This document shows, piece by piece, positions 21,760-29,678 of a stretch of DNA of 38,658 bases; the first letter of the stretch is position 1; each line of letters starts with the position of its first letter. The stretch spans positions 1 through 38,658 of the forward strand of contig DASYUM010000307.1 of the NCBI GenBank assembly GCA_036001225.1, written 5' to 3'. The notes beneath the pieces are model-generated. The model ran no database searches. It saw nothing but the letters and a program-made list of their open reading frames with translations, and was not told the origin of the DNA. The stretch is from DASYUM01 sp036001225 (GTDB lineage: Bacteria; Methylomirabilota; Methylomirabilia; Rokubacteriales; DASRDR01). Position numbers and translations under genes: made by a program.

Positions 21760-22716
21760 ATGCTGGCCGCCGTGAACCTGGAGACGCTCACGCTCTACTG
21801 CGACGTCGTGCGCCTGCGGAGCTTCTCCCGCGGCGCGGCGGCCAACGGCGTCTCGCAGTCGGCGGCCAGCCAGGCGATCCAGCAGCTGGAGACGGAGCTG
21901 GACGTGGTGCTCCTCGACCGCTCGCGGCGCCCGCTCCAGCCGACCGAGGAAGGACGGGGCTTCTACGAGGCGTGTCGGGGACTGCTCCAGGCGTTCGAGA
22001 AGGCGCGGGCCGACCTGGCCGCGGCCCGCCAGCGGGTGGAGGGGACGATCCGGGTGGCCGCGATCTATTCGGTGGGGCTCCACGACATGAGCCGGCACAT
22101 GCAGCCGTTCATGGCGATGTACCCGCAGGCGCGGGTGCTCCTCGAGTGTCTCCACCCCCACAAGGTCGTGGAAGCGGTCGTGAACGACGAGGCCGACCTG
22201 GGGATCCTCTCCTACCCGGCCCCCACCCGCGCCCTGGAGGTGATCCCGCTCCGGTCCGAGCCGATGGTGCTGGTGACCCACCCGAGCCACCGGCTGGCCC
22301 GCCGCCGGCTGGTCGGACCGGTCGAGTTGCAGGGGGAGTCGTTCGTGGCCTTCGACGCCGACCTCCCCATCCGCAAGACGATCGACCGGGTGCTGAAGCA
22401 GCACAACATCCGGGTCAACGTGGTGATGGCGTTCGACAACGTGGAGACGATCAAACAGGGGATCGGCATCGCGGCGGGGGTCAGCATCCTGCCCCGGCCC
22501 ACCGTGCTGAAGGAGATCGAGATCCGGACGCTGTCGGCCGTGCCGCTCGCCATGCCCGGGCTGGTCCGGCCGATCGGGATCATCCGCCGGCGCAACCGCC
22601 GCCTGACCCCGGCCGTCACCCGCTTCGTGGAGCTCCTGCAGAAGGCCGACGAGGCCGGCCCATCCCGCACCGCGGAGCCGGGGCAATCCCGGAGCGCCGA
22701 CCGGTCCGAGGCCTAA
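21760..22716 (+). CDS. LysR-family transcriptional regulator (probable gltBD regulator)
   Basis: A 318-residue LysR-type regulator. The winged helix-turn-helix lies at about residues 6-65 (LYCDVVRLRSFSRGAAANGVSQSAASQAIQQLE), followed by a linker helix and a type-2 periplasmic-binding-like effector domain (about 95-300; GTIRVAAIYSVGLHDM, ADLGILSYP, VSILPRPTV). The last 25 residues are a disordered tail. ATG at 21760 is four bases from the palindrome; GTG at 21772 (NLETLTLY) is an alternative start that would leave the box outside the coding region. Divergent position and the shared box suggest control of gltBD and of itself; the effector is probably a nitrogen or 2-oxoglutarate signal, by analogy with GltC. 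Confidence 0.93.
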   Translation: MLAAVNLETLTLYCDVVRLRSFSRGAAANGVSQSAASQAIQQLETELDVVLLDRSRRPLQPTEEGRGFYEACRGLLQAFEKARADLAAARQRVEGTIRVAAIYSVGLHDMSRHMQPFMAMYPQARVLLECLHPHKVVEAVVNDEADLGILSYPAPTRALEVIPLRSEPMVLVTHPSHRLARRRLVGPVELQGESFVAFDADLPIRKTIDRVLKQHNIRVNVVMAFDNVETIKQGIGIAAGVSILPRPTVLKEIEIRTLSAVPLAMPGLVRPIGIIRRRNRRLTPAVTRFVELLQKADEAGPSRTAEPGQSRSADRSEA

Positions 22717-22855
22717 TGGGTTGGGCGGCAGCCCCAGCCAACTCCGAGCTTACCGCGCCCGTCCGCTCCAAGGCGTCGTTGGACCGTTGCTCTTCGGCAC
22801 CCCACCCGAGAGCTGGAGTGCCGCAGTTGGCACGCGAGGGCCCGGACGCCCATCT

Positions 22856-23707
22856 TCATTCGACACCGAGATAAGGCTTGAAAGCAGCCTTGGTAATGTC
22901 CCGAGTCCGAGTCCACGCCGTCAACGTCTCCGCCACTCCGTTCATGAGCGTCACGCGGCCTTGGTCGTCCGTGGCGATGAGGGCGTCCCCGATGCTCGCG
23001 AGCGTGACTCTGAACCGGCTCTCAGACTCCGCGACCGCTTCGGCCGCTATCCGAGCGGCCTGCTCGCGGCCACGCTCCCGGACCGCTCGGCTTAGCAGAA
23101 CCGTGGCGGCGGTGAGGAGCACCAACGCGAGCCCGAGCCCCCCGACGGTGGTGTACGTGGCCGCCCGAGCGTGTCGGTCCTCGACCGCCGTACGTTCCGA
23201 GAGAAGGCGGTTTTCCTCGGCGCGGATCGCCGCGACGACGGTGCGGATGCGGTCCATGACCTGCTTGCCATCCCCGCCAAGGACGATGCGAGCCGCCGCG
23301 GCAGGCCCTTCGCTTCGGTAGGCACCGATCGTCGCGTTGAGTTCGTCCAGCTTCTGCCGAATCAGGCCGTCGAGCGCGGCGAGATGCTCCTGCTGGCTCC
23401 GATTGTCGATCGTGAGCTGACGGAGCCGCTCGAGACGTTCCGGAATCGACGCGACTGCCGTCCCGTAGGGCTGGAGGTAGGATGCATCACCGGTAACCAG
23501 AAACCCTCGCTGTCCTGTCTCGGCATCCTTGATCAGCGACAAGAGGACGTCCGCCGCGCTCCGGACCGTCAGGGTGTGCTCGACCGACCGGGCGGCCTCC
23601 CGCAGTTCGGCCAGACGGCGATAGGACATCCACCCGAGAGCCGCGAGCAGCGCACACGCCAACGCGAAGGCCAGGACGCTCAGACGCCAGACCGTGAGGC
23701 TTCGCAT
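22856..23707 (-). CDS. CHASE3-domain sensor protein, truncated in its PAS domain
   Basis: A 283-residue membrane protein: one N-terminal membrane segment (VWRLSVLAFALACALLAALG), a CHASE3 extracytoplasmic domain (about residues 25-165, with AETGQRGFLVTGDASYLQPY), a second membrane segment (VGGLGLALVLLTAATVLL), a short coiled region and the start of a PAS domain (FRVTLASIGDALIATDDQGRVTLMNGVAETLT). The PAS domain breaks off after TAWTRTRDITKAAF and the protein ends at once, without kinase or cyclase domain. No continuation was found in other frames, so this looks like a stump of a sensor kinase. ATG at 23707 is chosen; GTG at 23761 would add 18 residues. Confidence 0.75.
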   Translation of the reverse strand: MRSLTVWRLSVLAFALACALLAALGWMSYRRLAELREAARSVEHTLTVRSAADVLLSLIKDAETGQRGFLVTGDASYLQPYGTAVASIPERLERLRQLTIDNRSQQEHLAALDGLIRQKLDELNATIGAYRSEGPAAAARIVLGGDGKQVMDRIRTVVAAIRAEENRLLSERTAVEDRHARAATYTTVGGLGLALVLLTAATVLLSRAVRERGREQAARIAAEAVAESESRFRVTLASIGDALIATDDQGRVTLMNGVAETLTAWTRTRDITKAAFKPYLGVE

Positions 23708-24024
23708 CGACGCCGCCTTGGGCGGGGGCTCTTCGGCGTGGAACGAGCCATCCCGGGGCACGTCAATTCACCCTGGACGGCGGAGCGCGAGGGACAACAC
23801 ACCGAGAAGGCGGGTTCACCCGAGTGAGGATGACGCTTGGTTGGTCGCTGCGGAGGATGCCATGGTCTTGCCCACGTTGGATTGCCGCCCGGCAGGGTGG
23901 CGCGCGGGATCCTGACGGCGGTGTCGGTTCAAGGTCCGGCGGTGGGCAGGGCGCGGGGATCGACACCGTTGAGGTCGGGTGCGTTGGGGGCGTCCGATTC
24001 GGGAGCGGACCCTGGTCGAGTGAT
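23708..24024. other. Intergenic stretch with no supported gene
   Basis: About 320 bases between the CHASE3 sensor and the small secreted ORF. Open frames are present on both strands but are Pro/Ser- or Gly-rich and unlike protein. I see no clear promoter, terminator or repeat. Confidence 0.5.
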
Positions 24025-24216
24025 TCAGGGAGCCGCGAGACGAGCAAACCGGCGCGCGGGCTCAACGCTGGTCGCCGCCACGTCGAGCACTTGGACGAGC
24101 GCACGGTGGAGCTCGGCATCGTGACGGGCGGTGCGGATGTCAAACGGGTCAGGAACCGTGGCGTGCGCCACGGCGCGAAGGGCGAAGAACACGACGAAAG
24201 GCAGCACCCGCAACAT
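24025..24216 (-). CDS. Possible small secreted protein, 63 residues
   Basis: Unrecognised. From ATG at 24216 the product begins MLRVLPFVVFFALRAVAHA, which looks like a signal peptide with an Ala-x-Ala-like end, followed by about 44 residues rich in Ala, Arg, Asp and Val with no cysteine. A well-matched promoter (TTGACA, 18 bases, CATAGT) ends 24 bases upstream of the start, which is the main reason to take it seriously. It has no clear ribosome site (only GGGAA). It follows the hybrid kinase on the same strand and precedes the truncated CHASE3 sensor. Confidence 0.4.
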   Translation of the reverse strand: MLRVLPFVVFFALRAVAHATVPDPFDIRTARHDAELHRALVQVLDVAATSVEPARRFARLAAP

Positions 24217-24240
24217 CAGGCAGCGGTTCCCGGTGCCGCT

Positions 24241-24270
24241 ACTATGGGGGCGAAGCGCAGACGTTGTCAA
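24241..24270 (-). promoter_or_regulatory. Sigma-70-type promoter before the small secreted ORF
   Basis: On the minus strand TTGACA (24270-24265, perfect) and CATAGT (24246-24241, four of six) are 18 bases apart. The expected start near 24234 would give a leader of roughly 18 bases. Confidence 0.55.
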
Positions 24271-24331
24271 CGTTTCAAGAAGCGCTGACCAAGCTCTTGA
24301 AGTGCGGGGCGAAGAGCCGCCAGTCCCATGG

Positions 24332-26701
24332 TCAGGGTTTCGAGGGTCGCGCCGCGAGGCTCGCGATGATCGTCCTGAACTCCCCGGGATCCACCGGCTT
24401 CGGCACGTGCATGCTATAGCCGGCCGAGAGCGAAAGCACCCGATCCTGCGGGCGACCGTACGCGGTCAGTGCGACAGCGGGAGTCTTGCCTCCCTGCGCC
24501 TCATCCAGTGCGCGGACCTTCCGGATCAGCGTGTAGCCGTCCTCTCCGGGCATCTCGATGTCCGACACCAGGACGTCGGGACGCCACGCCCGCAGCACCT
24601 CCAGCGCCTCGGACGCGGACCGACAGCCCCGGACGATCGCCCCGGCCTCCGTGAGGATCGCGGTCGCGAGGTCGACGGCGTCCGGGTCATCGTCGACGAC
24701 GAGCAGCCGCAGCCCGTCGAGGCGGGCACTGGCCGATGAGAGCGGCATCGACGCCGCCGTAGGATGCACGCGCGGAACCGCCTCTGGAGGAATCTGCGCG
24801 ATCGAGAGAGGGAGCTTCACGATGAAGGTCGCCCCCAGGCCGGCGCCGAGGCTCTGGGCGGCGACGGTGCCCCCGTGCAGCTCGACCAGGTGCTTCACCA
24901 GCGCGAGACCGAGACCGAGGCCCGTGTGCGACCGCGTGCTCGAGCTATCGCCCTGCCGGAACCGGTCGAAGACGAACGGGAGCATGTCGGGCGCGATGCC
25001 CTCTCCCGTGTCGCTGACCACAATCTCGACGTGGGAGTTGACGCGCTGCAGGTGGACCTGGACCCGGCCGCCTTTCGGGGTGAACTTCACTGCGTTCGTC
25101 AGCAGATTCCACACGACCTGCTGGAGCCGGTCGGGATCCCCGGTGATCGGCCCGGCACCAGGGTCGAGCACGCTCTGGAGCCGAATCCCCTTCGCCTCGG
25201 CGGCCGGACGGATGGTGTCGAGCGCCGCCTCCACGACGGCCTCGAGGTCGACCGAACGGACATTCAAACGCAGCTTCCCGGTGATGACCCGAGAGACATC
25301 GAGCAGCTCGTCGATCAGCTGGACCTGGGCGTTCGCGTTCCGCACGATCACGTCCAGCGCCCGGGCCGCCGCGTCCTTCGCGAGCTGTCCGGCCTGCAGC
25401 ATCCGCGCATACCCGTAGACCGCATTGAGCGGGGTCCGCAGCTCATGCGACAGCACGGCCAGGAACTCATCCTTGGCGCGGTTGGCGGCTTCCGCCTCCG
25501 TGCGGGCCGCGTGTTCACGCGCCACCAACCGATTCCGCTCCTGATCGGCCCGCACCCGTTCGCTGACGTCCCGGATGATCACCGTGTACAGCTTCTGGCC
25601 GGCGACGCGGGTCTGCGAGATGGTCGCCTCCATCGGGAACTCTTCGCCGTCCGCGCGAAGCGCGGCGAGGAGGCGTTGCGCGCCCATCGCCCGCGTCGTC
25701 ACGCCGGTCTCACCGAACTGCCGGATGTGGCGGTGGTGGACCTCTCGCACCGCGACCGGGATGAATCGCTCCAGGGGAGCGCCGATCACGTCGCGGCTCG
25801 GGCATCGGAACATCTTTTCGGCCGCCGCGTTGAACAGCATGATGCGCTCATCCGGGTCGATGGTGATGATGGCATCCATCGCCGACTCGAGGATGCCCAT
25901 GTGCCGCTCCGTGGATTCCCGAAGCGCCTCCTCGGCTCGCTTCCGCTCCGTGCTGTCCGCCACCACGGTCACCACGCCGGTGATCGCGCCGGTGGCGTCG
26001 CGGATCGGAGAGCTCGCGACACTGAGGTCGACCGGCGCCCCGCCCTTCCTCTGCCGGCGGACATCCCCGGTGAAGACCCCGCCCCGGAGCGACACGTCGA
26101 GGTTCGCTCGAAACTCCTCCCACTTCTCGGGCGGGATGAGGGGAAGCGGGCGACCCAGGACCTCCTCTTGCGTCCATCCAAAGATGCGCTCGGCGGCCGG
26201 ATTCCAGAGCCGCACGCGCGCGTCGGGGTCCAGCATGACGATGCCGAGCGCGGAGGATCGGATCAACGCTTGAAGAGTCTCGCGGGCGGCTTCAGCGTCG
26301 GCTCGCGCATCACGCTCCCGGACAAAAAGCGCTTCGCGTTCGTCGGCCGACGCCGTCTCCCTTCGTCTCGCCCGGTGCAAGGCCTCGGTGAGCCCGCTCA
26401 TCAGCGCACCAATGCCGACGAACAGCCCGAGTCCGATCGCGTCCCCGACGGCGGTCACGGCCACCCAGAAGGAGGCGGCCGCCACCGCTGAAGTGAGGGT
26501 GGCGGCGAGCCCGGGTCCGAGACCCCCGACCCAGGCGGCGACCATCACGGCGGGAAAGAAGGTCAGAAGCGGGAACTCGAGTCCCCACACGATCTCCAGG
26601 ACCTTCCGCAGGACGACCGCCACCAGGACGGCGACGACTGCCACGGCGTAACGAAGCCAGATCGGGCGAGTACCGGGAGCGGGGAGGCGAGAGACCGGCA
26701 T
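24332..26701 (-). CDS. Hybrid sensor histidine kinase (DUF4118-PAS-PAS-HisKA-HATPase-REC)
   Basis: A 789-residue inner-membrane kinase. Three or four membrane segments in residues about 15-105 match the DUF4118/KdpD-like membrane domain. Two PAS domains follow (about 140-255, SSALGIVMLDPDARVRLWNPAAERIFGW; about 265-390, AMDAIITIDPDERIMLFNAAAEKMF). HisKA has the phosphoacceptor His in LSHELRTPLNAVYG (near residue 418); HATPase_c has NLLTNAVKF, DTGEGI and GLGLGLALVKHLVELHGG; a C-terminal receiver has DDDPDAVDL, the acceptor Asp in VLVSDIEMPG and the Lys in VPKPVDP. No DNA-binding partner is adjacent, so the target is unknown. GGAGG lies about 13 bases before ATG. Confidence 0.93.
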   Translation of the reverse strand: MPVSRLPAPGTRPIWLRYAVAVVAVLVAVVLRKVLEIVWGLEFPLLTFFPAVMVAAWVGGLGPGLAATLTSAVAAASFWVAVTAVGDAIGLGLFVGIGALMSGLTEALHRARRRETASADEREALFVRERDARADAEAARETLQALIRSSALGIVMLDPDARVRLWNPAAERIFGWTQEEVLGRPLPLIPPEKWEEFRANLDVSLRGGVFTGDVRRQRKGGAPVDLSVASSPIRDATGAITGVVTVVADSTERKRAEEALRESTERHMGILESAMDAIITIDPDERIMLFNAAAEKMFRCPSRDVIGAPLERFIPVAVREVHHRHIRQFGETGVTTRAMGAQRLLAALRADGEEFPMEATISQTRVAGQKLYTVIIRDVSERVRADQERNRLVAREHAARTEAEAANRAKDEFLAVLSHELRTPLNAVYGYARMLQAGQLAKDAAARALDVIVRNANAQVQLIDELLDVSRVITGKLRLNVRSVDLEAVVEAALDTIRPAAEAKGIRLQSVLDPGAGPITGDPDRLQQVVWNLLTNAVKFTPKGGRVQVHLQRVNSHVEIVVSDTGEGIAPDMLPFVFDRFRQGDSSSTRSHTGLGLGLALVKHLVELHGGTVAAQSLGAGLGATFIVKLPLSIAQIPPEAVPRVHPTAASMPLSSASARLDGLRLLVVDDDPDAVDLATAILTEAGAIVRGCRSASEALEVLRAWRPDVLVSDIEMPGEDGYTLIRKVRALDEAQGGKTPAVALTAYGRPQDRVLSLSAGYSMHVPKPVDPGEFRTIIASLAARPSKP

Positions 26702-26968
26702 GCGAACGCGGACCCCTCCTCGAGGCCGCCCTTCCCCTCCCCGGGGGCGGCCGGTGTCGAAGCTAGCATCACCCTGGACAGCCCGTTACGGGCGCGACGG
26801 CCAGGATGGGCGCGGGAGACCACGACAGCCGTGGCTGGCTGTCCGCGCTGAGCATTATACTTCGACCTCGGGGTGCGCGGCGGCCGGGCCTCGCACGTCC
26901 GCCCCGGGTGGGTTACCCCTCCGTCTGGGCTCGAGTCCTTCCCGCGCCTCGCTGCCCTCGGGGCGGTT

Positions 26969-27691
26969 CTACCGGGGCGACGGGAGCGGGCTCTGCCAGA
27001 GGGTGCGGCCGATGAAGAAGGGGCCCATCCGCTGCATGTACTGGGCGGTCTGGCGGGTCCCGCGCATCGCCTGAATGCACGCCGACAGCGGGTGCAGCTG
27101 GCGCCCCAGGAGCCCGATCACGAAGTCGTTGTCGTCGCGATCGAGCCCGAAGCAGGCCAGGCGGATGTCCTGGACCAGCCCGGCCTCGCCGAAGGCGTGA
27201 CCGATGCGCCCGTGCTCGCGGAGGATCGCGCCCTGCTCTTCCGCCGGGAGCATCGCGAACGTGCCCAGGCGTCGGAGGGGATACCAGATGGCCCAGCGGG
27301 CGGCCTCGCCCAGGATCACGCGCCGGGGGCGGTGGAGGAGCCAGTCCTCCAGATTCGGCTCGAAGCCGGAGCCGTAGGTCCGCCCGAGAAGGGCGAGCTC
27401 CGGCTTGAGGCGGAGCCCGGTCAGCGGGGGCTTCAGGAAGACGTCGCGAAGGCCGGTGACGAAGGTGTCGGGATTCTCGTCCAGGACCGCCACCCCGATC
27501 CCCCGCGGGTCGTGGAGGTCGGCGTAGATCGCGCCGACCAGTCCCGCCGCCTCGAGGGCGCGCCCGACCGTTGCCGGCTCCTCGCACTCGCCGAGGGCGA
27601 GGAACTGGACGAAGAGCCGGCGGTCGGACGTCTGCACCCCGCCCTCGCGGGGCGCGCCCTTCTCGCGGACGTCGAGCGCGGGCTCGTTCAT
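26969..27691 (-). CDS. Chlorite dismutase-family (HemQ-like) protein
   Basis: A 240-residue protein of the chlorite dismutase/coproheme decarboxylase superfamily. The family region is WAIWYPLRRLGTFAMLPAEEQGAILREHGRIGHAFGEAGLVQDIRLACFGLDRDDNDFVIGLLG, with the EHGRIGHAFG helix that normally carries the proximal heme ligand, and a second ferredoxin-like repeat at the N-terminus (RRLFVQFLALGECEEP). A role in heme synthesis or as a heme peroxidase is possible; true chlorite dismutase activity is not implied. Its ATG is one base after the stop of the radical SAM gene (TGACATG), so they are co-translated. Confidence 0.85.
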   Translation of the reverse strand: MNEPALDVREKGAPREGGVQTSDRRLFVQFLALGECEEPATVGRALEAAGLVGAIYADLHDPRGIGVAVLDENPDTFVTGLRDVFLKPPLTGLRLKPELALLGRTYGSGFEPNLEDWLLHRPRRVILGEAARWAIWYPLRRLGTFAMLPAEEQGAILREHGRIGHAFGEAGLVQDIRLACFGLDRDDNDFVIGLLGRQLHPLSACIQAMRGTRQTAQYMQRMGPFFIGRTLWQSPLPSPR

Positions 27692-27692
27692 G

Positions 27693-29420
27693 TCACACCC
27701 TACCGGCGACCACGGCCGGAGCGCCGCCGAGCCCCGCCCGCTCGTGCTCGCGCAGGAGGCCCGCCTTCTTCACCCCGACCTCGAGGTGATCCCAGGGGAA
27801 GACCTCGTCGAGCGGCCGGGGCCGGTGCGTGTACTGCGCGGCGTCCCCGTCCCACTCCCGGAGCGCCGTCCGCCAGTCTCCGTCCAGCTCGGCCGCCCGC
27901 CTGAGCAGCCCGGCCACCCGCCGATCGCCCCGGGCCAGCAGCGCCTGGAGGAACGCCTCCCGAGGATTCTCGTGGAGCACGCGGACGTTGGGGAAGCGGC
28001 GGACGCCGGCCTTGATCGTACGCAGCTTGGCCTCCAGCGCCCCCACCTCGTCGAACGGGACCCACTGGAAGGGGGTCCACGGCTTGGGCACGAACGAGCT
28101 GATCGAGAGCGTGAGCCGACCGAACGGCTGCCCGTCGGGCGACGGTCCGCGCAGGCGCTCGAGAAGCCGGATGGCCAGGTCGGGGATCGCCGCCACGTCC
28201 TCCGCGGTCTCGGTCGGCTGGCCGATCATGAAGTAGCACTTGAGGTTGGGGATCCCGTGGGCGCGGACCAGGGCGCACGCCGCGTAGAGTTGCTCGTCCG
28301 TGATGTTCTTGCGGATCACCCGGCGCAGGCGTTCGGTGCCCGCCTCCGGCGCGATCGTCAGTGTCCGGTGGCCGCCCCGCTGGAGCGAGGCCACGAGGTC
28401 CTCGGTCAGGCTGTCGGCACGGAGCGAGGAGATGGACAGCTCCAGCCCCTCCTCCTCGATGATCCGCAGGAGCCCCCCGATCCACGGATAGTCCGAGACG
28501 CATGCCCCGACCAGGCCGACCCGCTTCGAATGCTTCGCGATCGCCCGTACGCTCTCCCGCAAGGCGTCGAGGCTCCGGTGGCGGACCGGCCGGTAGATCT
28601 CCCCCTCCAGGCAGAACCGGCAGCCGCGCCCACACCCCTTCCCCACCTCCAGGAGCGCGAGGTGGCCGTACTCCGCGTTGGGGGTCCGGAGGAGGGAGAG
28701 GGTCTGGAAGTCGTCCACGCGGCCGAGCCGGCGCTTCACCACGATCGGTGGCGCACCGTCCCGCGGAGTCACCGCCGCCACCGTCCCGTCGGGCTGGTAG
28801 GCGACGTCGTAGCGGTGCGGGAGGTAGATCCCCGGGATCCGCTGGATCGCGTCCCACAGCGCCTCCCGCCGGCGCGCGCTCCAGGGCAGGTCGCCGAAGG
28901 TCGCCCGGTAGGCGGCCACGATCTCGCCGACGATCTCCTCCCCTTCCCCGACCACGACGAAGTCCATGAACGGCGCCATCGGTTCCGGGTTCGCGAAGGC
29001 GCACACGCCGCCCATCAGCACGACGGGGTCCTCGGGGCGGCGGGCCGCCGGCTCGAGCGGGATGCCGGCCATCCGGAGCAGGCGCAGGGTGTGGATGTAG
29101 TCGCCCTCGTAGGTCACGGAGAAGCCGACGAAGTCGAAGTCGCTCAGCGGGCGCTTGGACTCGAGCGAGAAGGGCGCGGTTTCCGTCCGCCGGTACTCGG
29201 GCAGATCCTCGGGGTCGGGCAGGAAGACGCGCTCGCAGACGACGTCGGGGAGGGCGTTGAGGTGGTGGTAGATAGTCTGGAACCCGAGATTGGACATCCC
29301 GACCGCGTAGGTGTTCGGGTACACCAGCGCGAAGGCGACCCGGCCGCCCCAGTCCTTCCGGACGGCCCCCTGCTCGGCCGCGAGGAGCCGGTCCGCCTTC
29401 TCCTTGAGATTCCAGGACAT
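27693..29420 (-). CDS. B12-binding-type radical SAM protein (TIGR03960-like)
   Basis: A 575-residue radical SAM protein. The N-terminal half resembles a B12-binding Rossmann region (FALVYPNTYAVGMSNLGFQTIYHHLN, VLMGGVCAFANPEP); the radical SAM motif CGRGCRFC gives the CX3CX2C cluster site at about residue 260-270, followed by LTIAPEAGTERLRRVIRKNI and LKCYFMIGQPTETAEDV. The layout matches the TIGR03960 family, whose reaction is unknown and which is often next to a DUF2344 (TIGR03936) partner; here that partner is absent and a Cld-family gene follows. ATG at 29420 (MSWNLKEKADRLL) fits the family start better than the upstream start at 29459. Confidence 0.88.
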   Translation of the reverse strand: MSWNLKEKADRLLAAEQGAVRKDWGGRVAFALVYPNTYAVGMSNLGFQTIYHHLNALPDVVCERVFLPDPEDLPEYRRTETAPFSLESKRPLSDFDFVGFSVTYEGDYIHTLRLLRMAGIPLEPAARRPEDPVVLMGGVCAFANPEPMAPFMDFVVVGEGEEIVGEIVAAYRATFGDLPWSARRREALWDAIQRIPGIYLPHRYDVAYQPDGTVAAVTPRDGAPPIVVKRRLGRVDDFQTLSLLRTPNAEYGHLALLEVGKGCGRGCRFCLEGEIYRPVRHRSLDALRESVRAIAKHSKRVGLVGACVSDYPWIGGLLRIIEEEGLELSISSLRADSLTEDLVASLQRGGHRTLTIAPEAGTERLRRVIRKNITDEQLYAACALVRAHGIPNLKCYFMIGQPTETAEDVAAIPDLAIRLLERLRGPSPDGQPFGRLTLSISSFVPKPWTPFQWVPFDEVGALEAKLRTIKAGVRRFPNVRVLHENPREAFLQALLARGDRRVAGLLRRAAELDGDWRTALREWDGDAAQYTHRPRPLDEVFPWDHLEVGVKKAGLLREHERAGLGGAPAVVAGRV

Positions 29421-29430
29421 GCGCCTCTCG

Positions 29431-29459
29431 ACTTTAACAGACGCCTGAGGGCCTCGCAA
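29431..29459 (-). promoter_or_regulatory. Probable promoter of the radical SAM-Cld operon
   Basis: On the minus strand TTGCGA (29459-29454) and TAAAGT (29436-29431) are 17 bases apart, each with four of six matches. The start codon would be only about 5-6 bases after the transcription start, so the leader is very short or the real start is further inside. Confidence 0.4.
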
Positions 29460-29678
29460 GCCGGGGGCTGCTGGCTGGATTGTGTCCTGATCTCAAAGAA
29501 CGCGGAACACCGGAATGCGCTGTCCGCCAACCCTGAAGGTTGCGATCAGAGAGGCCTTATGGGGGCGGCGGCTGGTCCCGCGTAGAAGCTTCCAGCGTAC
29601 AGCCTTCCCGCGCCTGACCCTCTCGCCACGGCGCCGATGGAAGACACTACCGGCCCGTGGTGCCACCGTTTGCCCGAG

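Noticed and set aside
23763..24143. A 126-residue minus-strand frame before the CHASE3 gene
   Set aside because: Pro/Ser/Arg-rich with no start context or family features.
26854..26859. TATAAT on the minus strand upstream of the hybrid kinase
   Set aside because: No -35 at an acceptable distance and it lies about 150 bases from the start, between a gene on each side; too weak to call a promoter.
29421..29678. Possible small gene or RNA between the radical SAM gene and rtcB
   Set aside because: No frame with plausible composition and no clear stem with a T-run beyond the promoter noted at 29431-29459.
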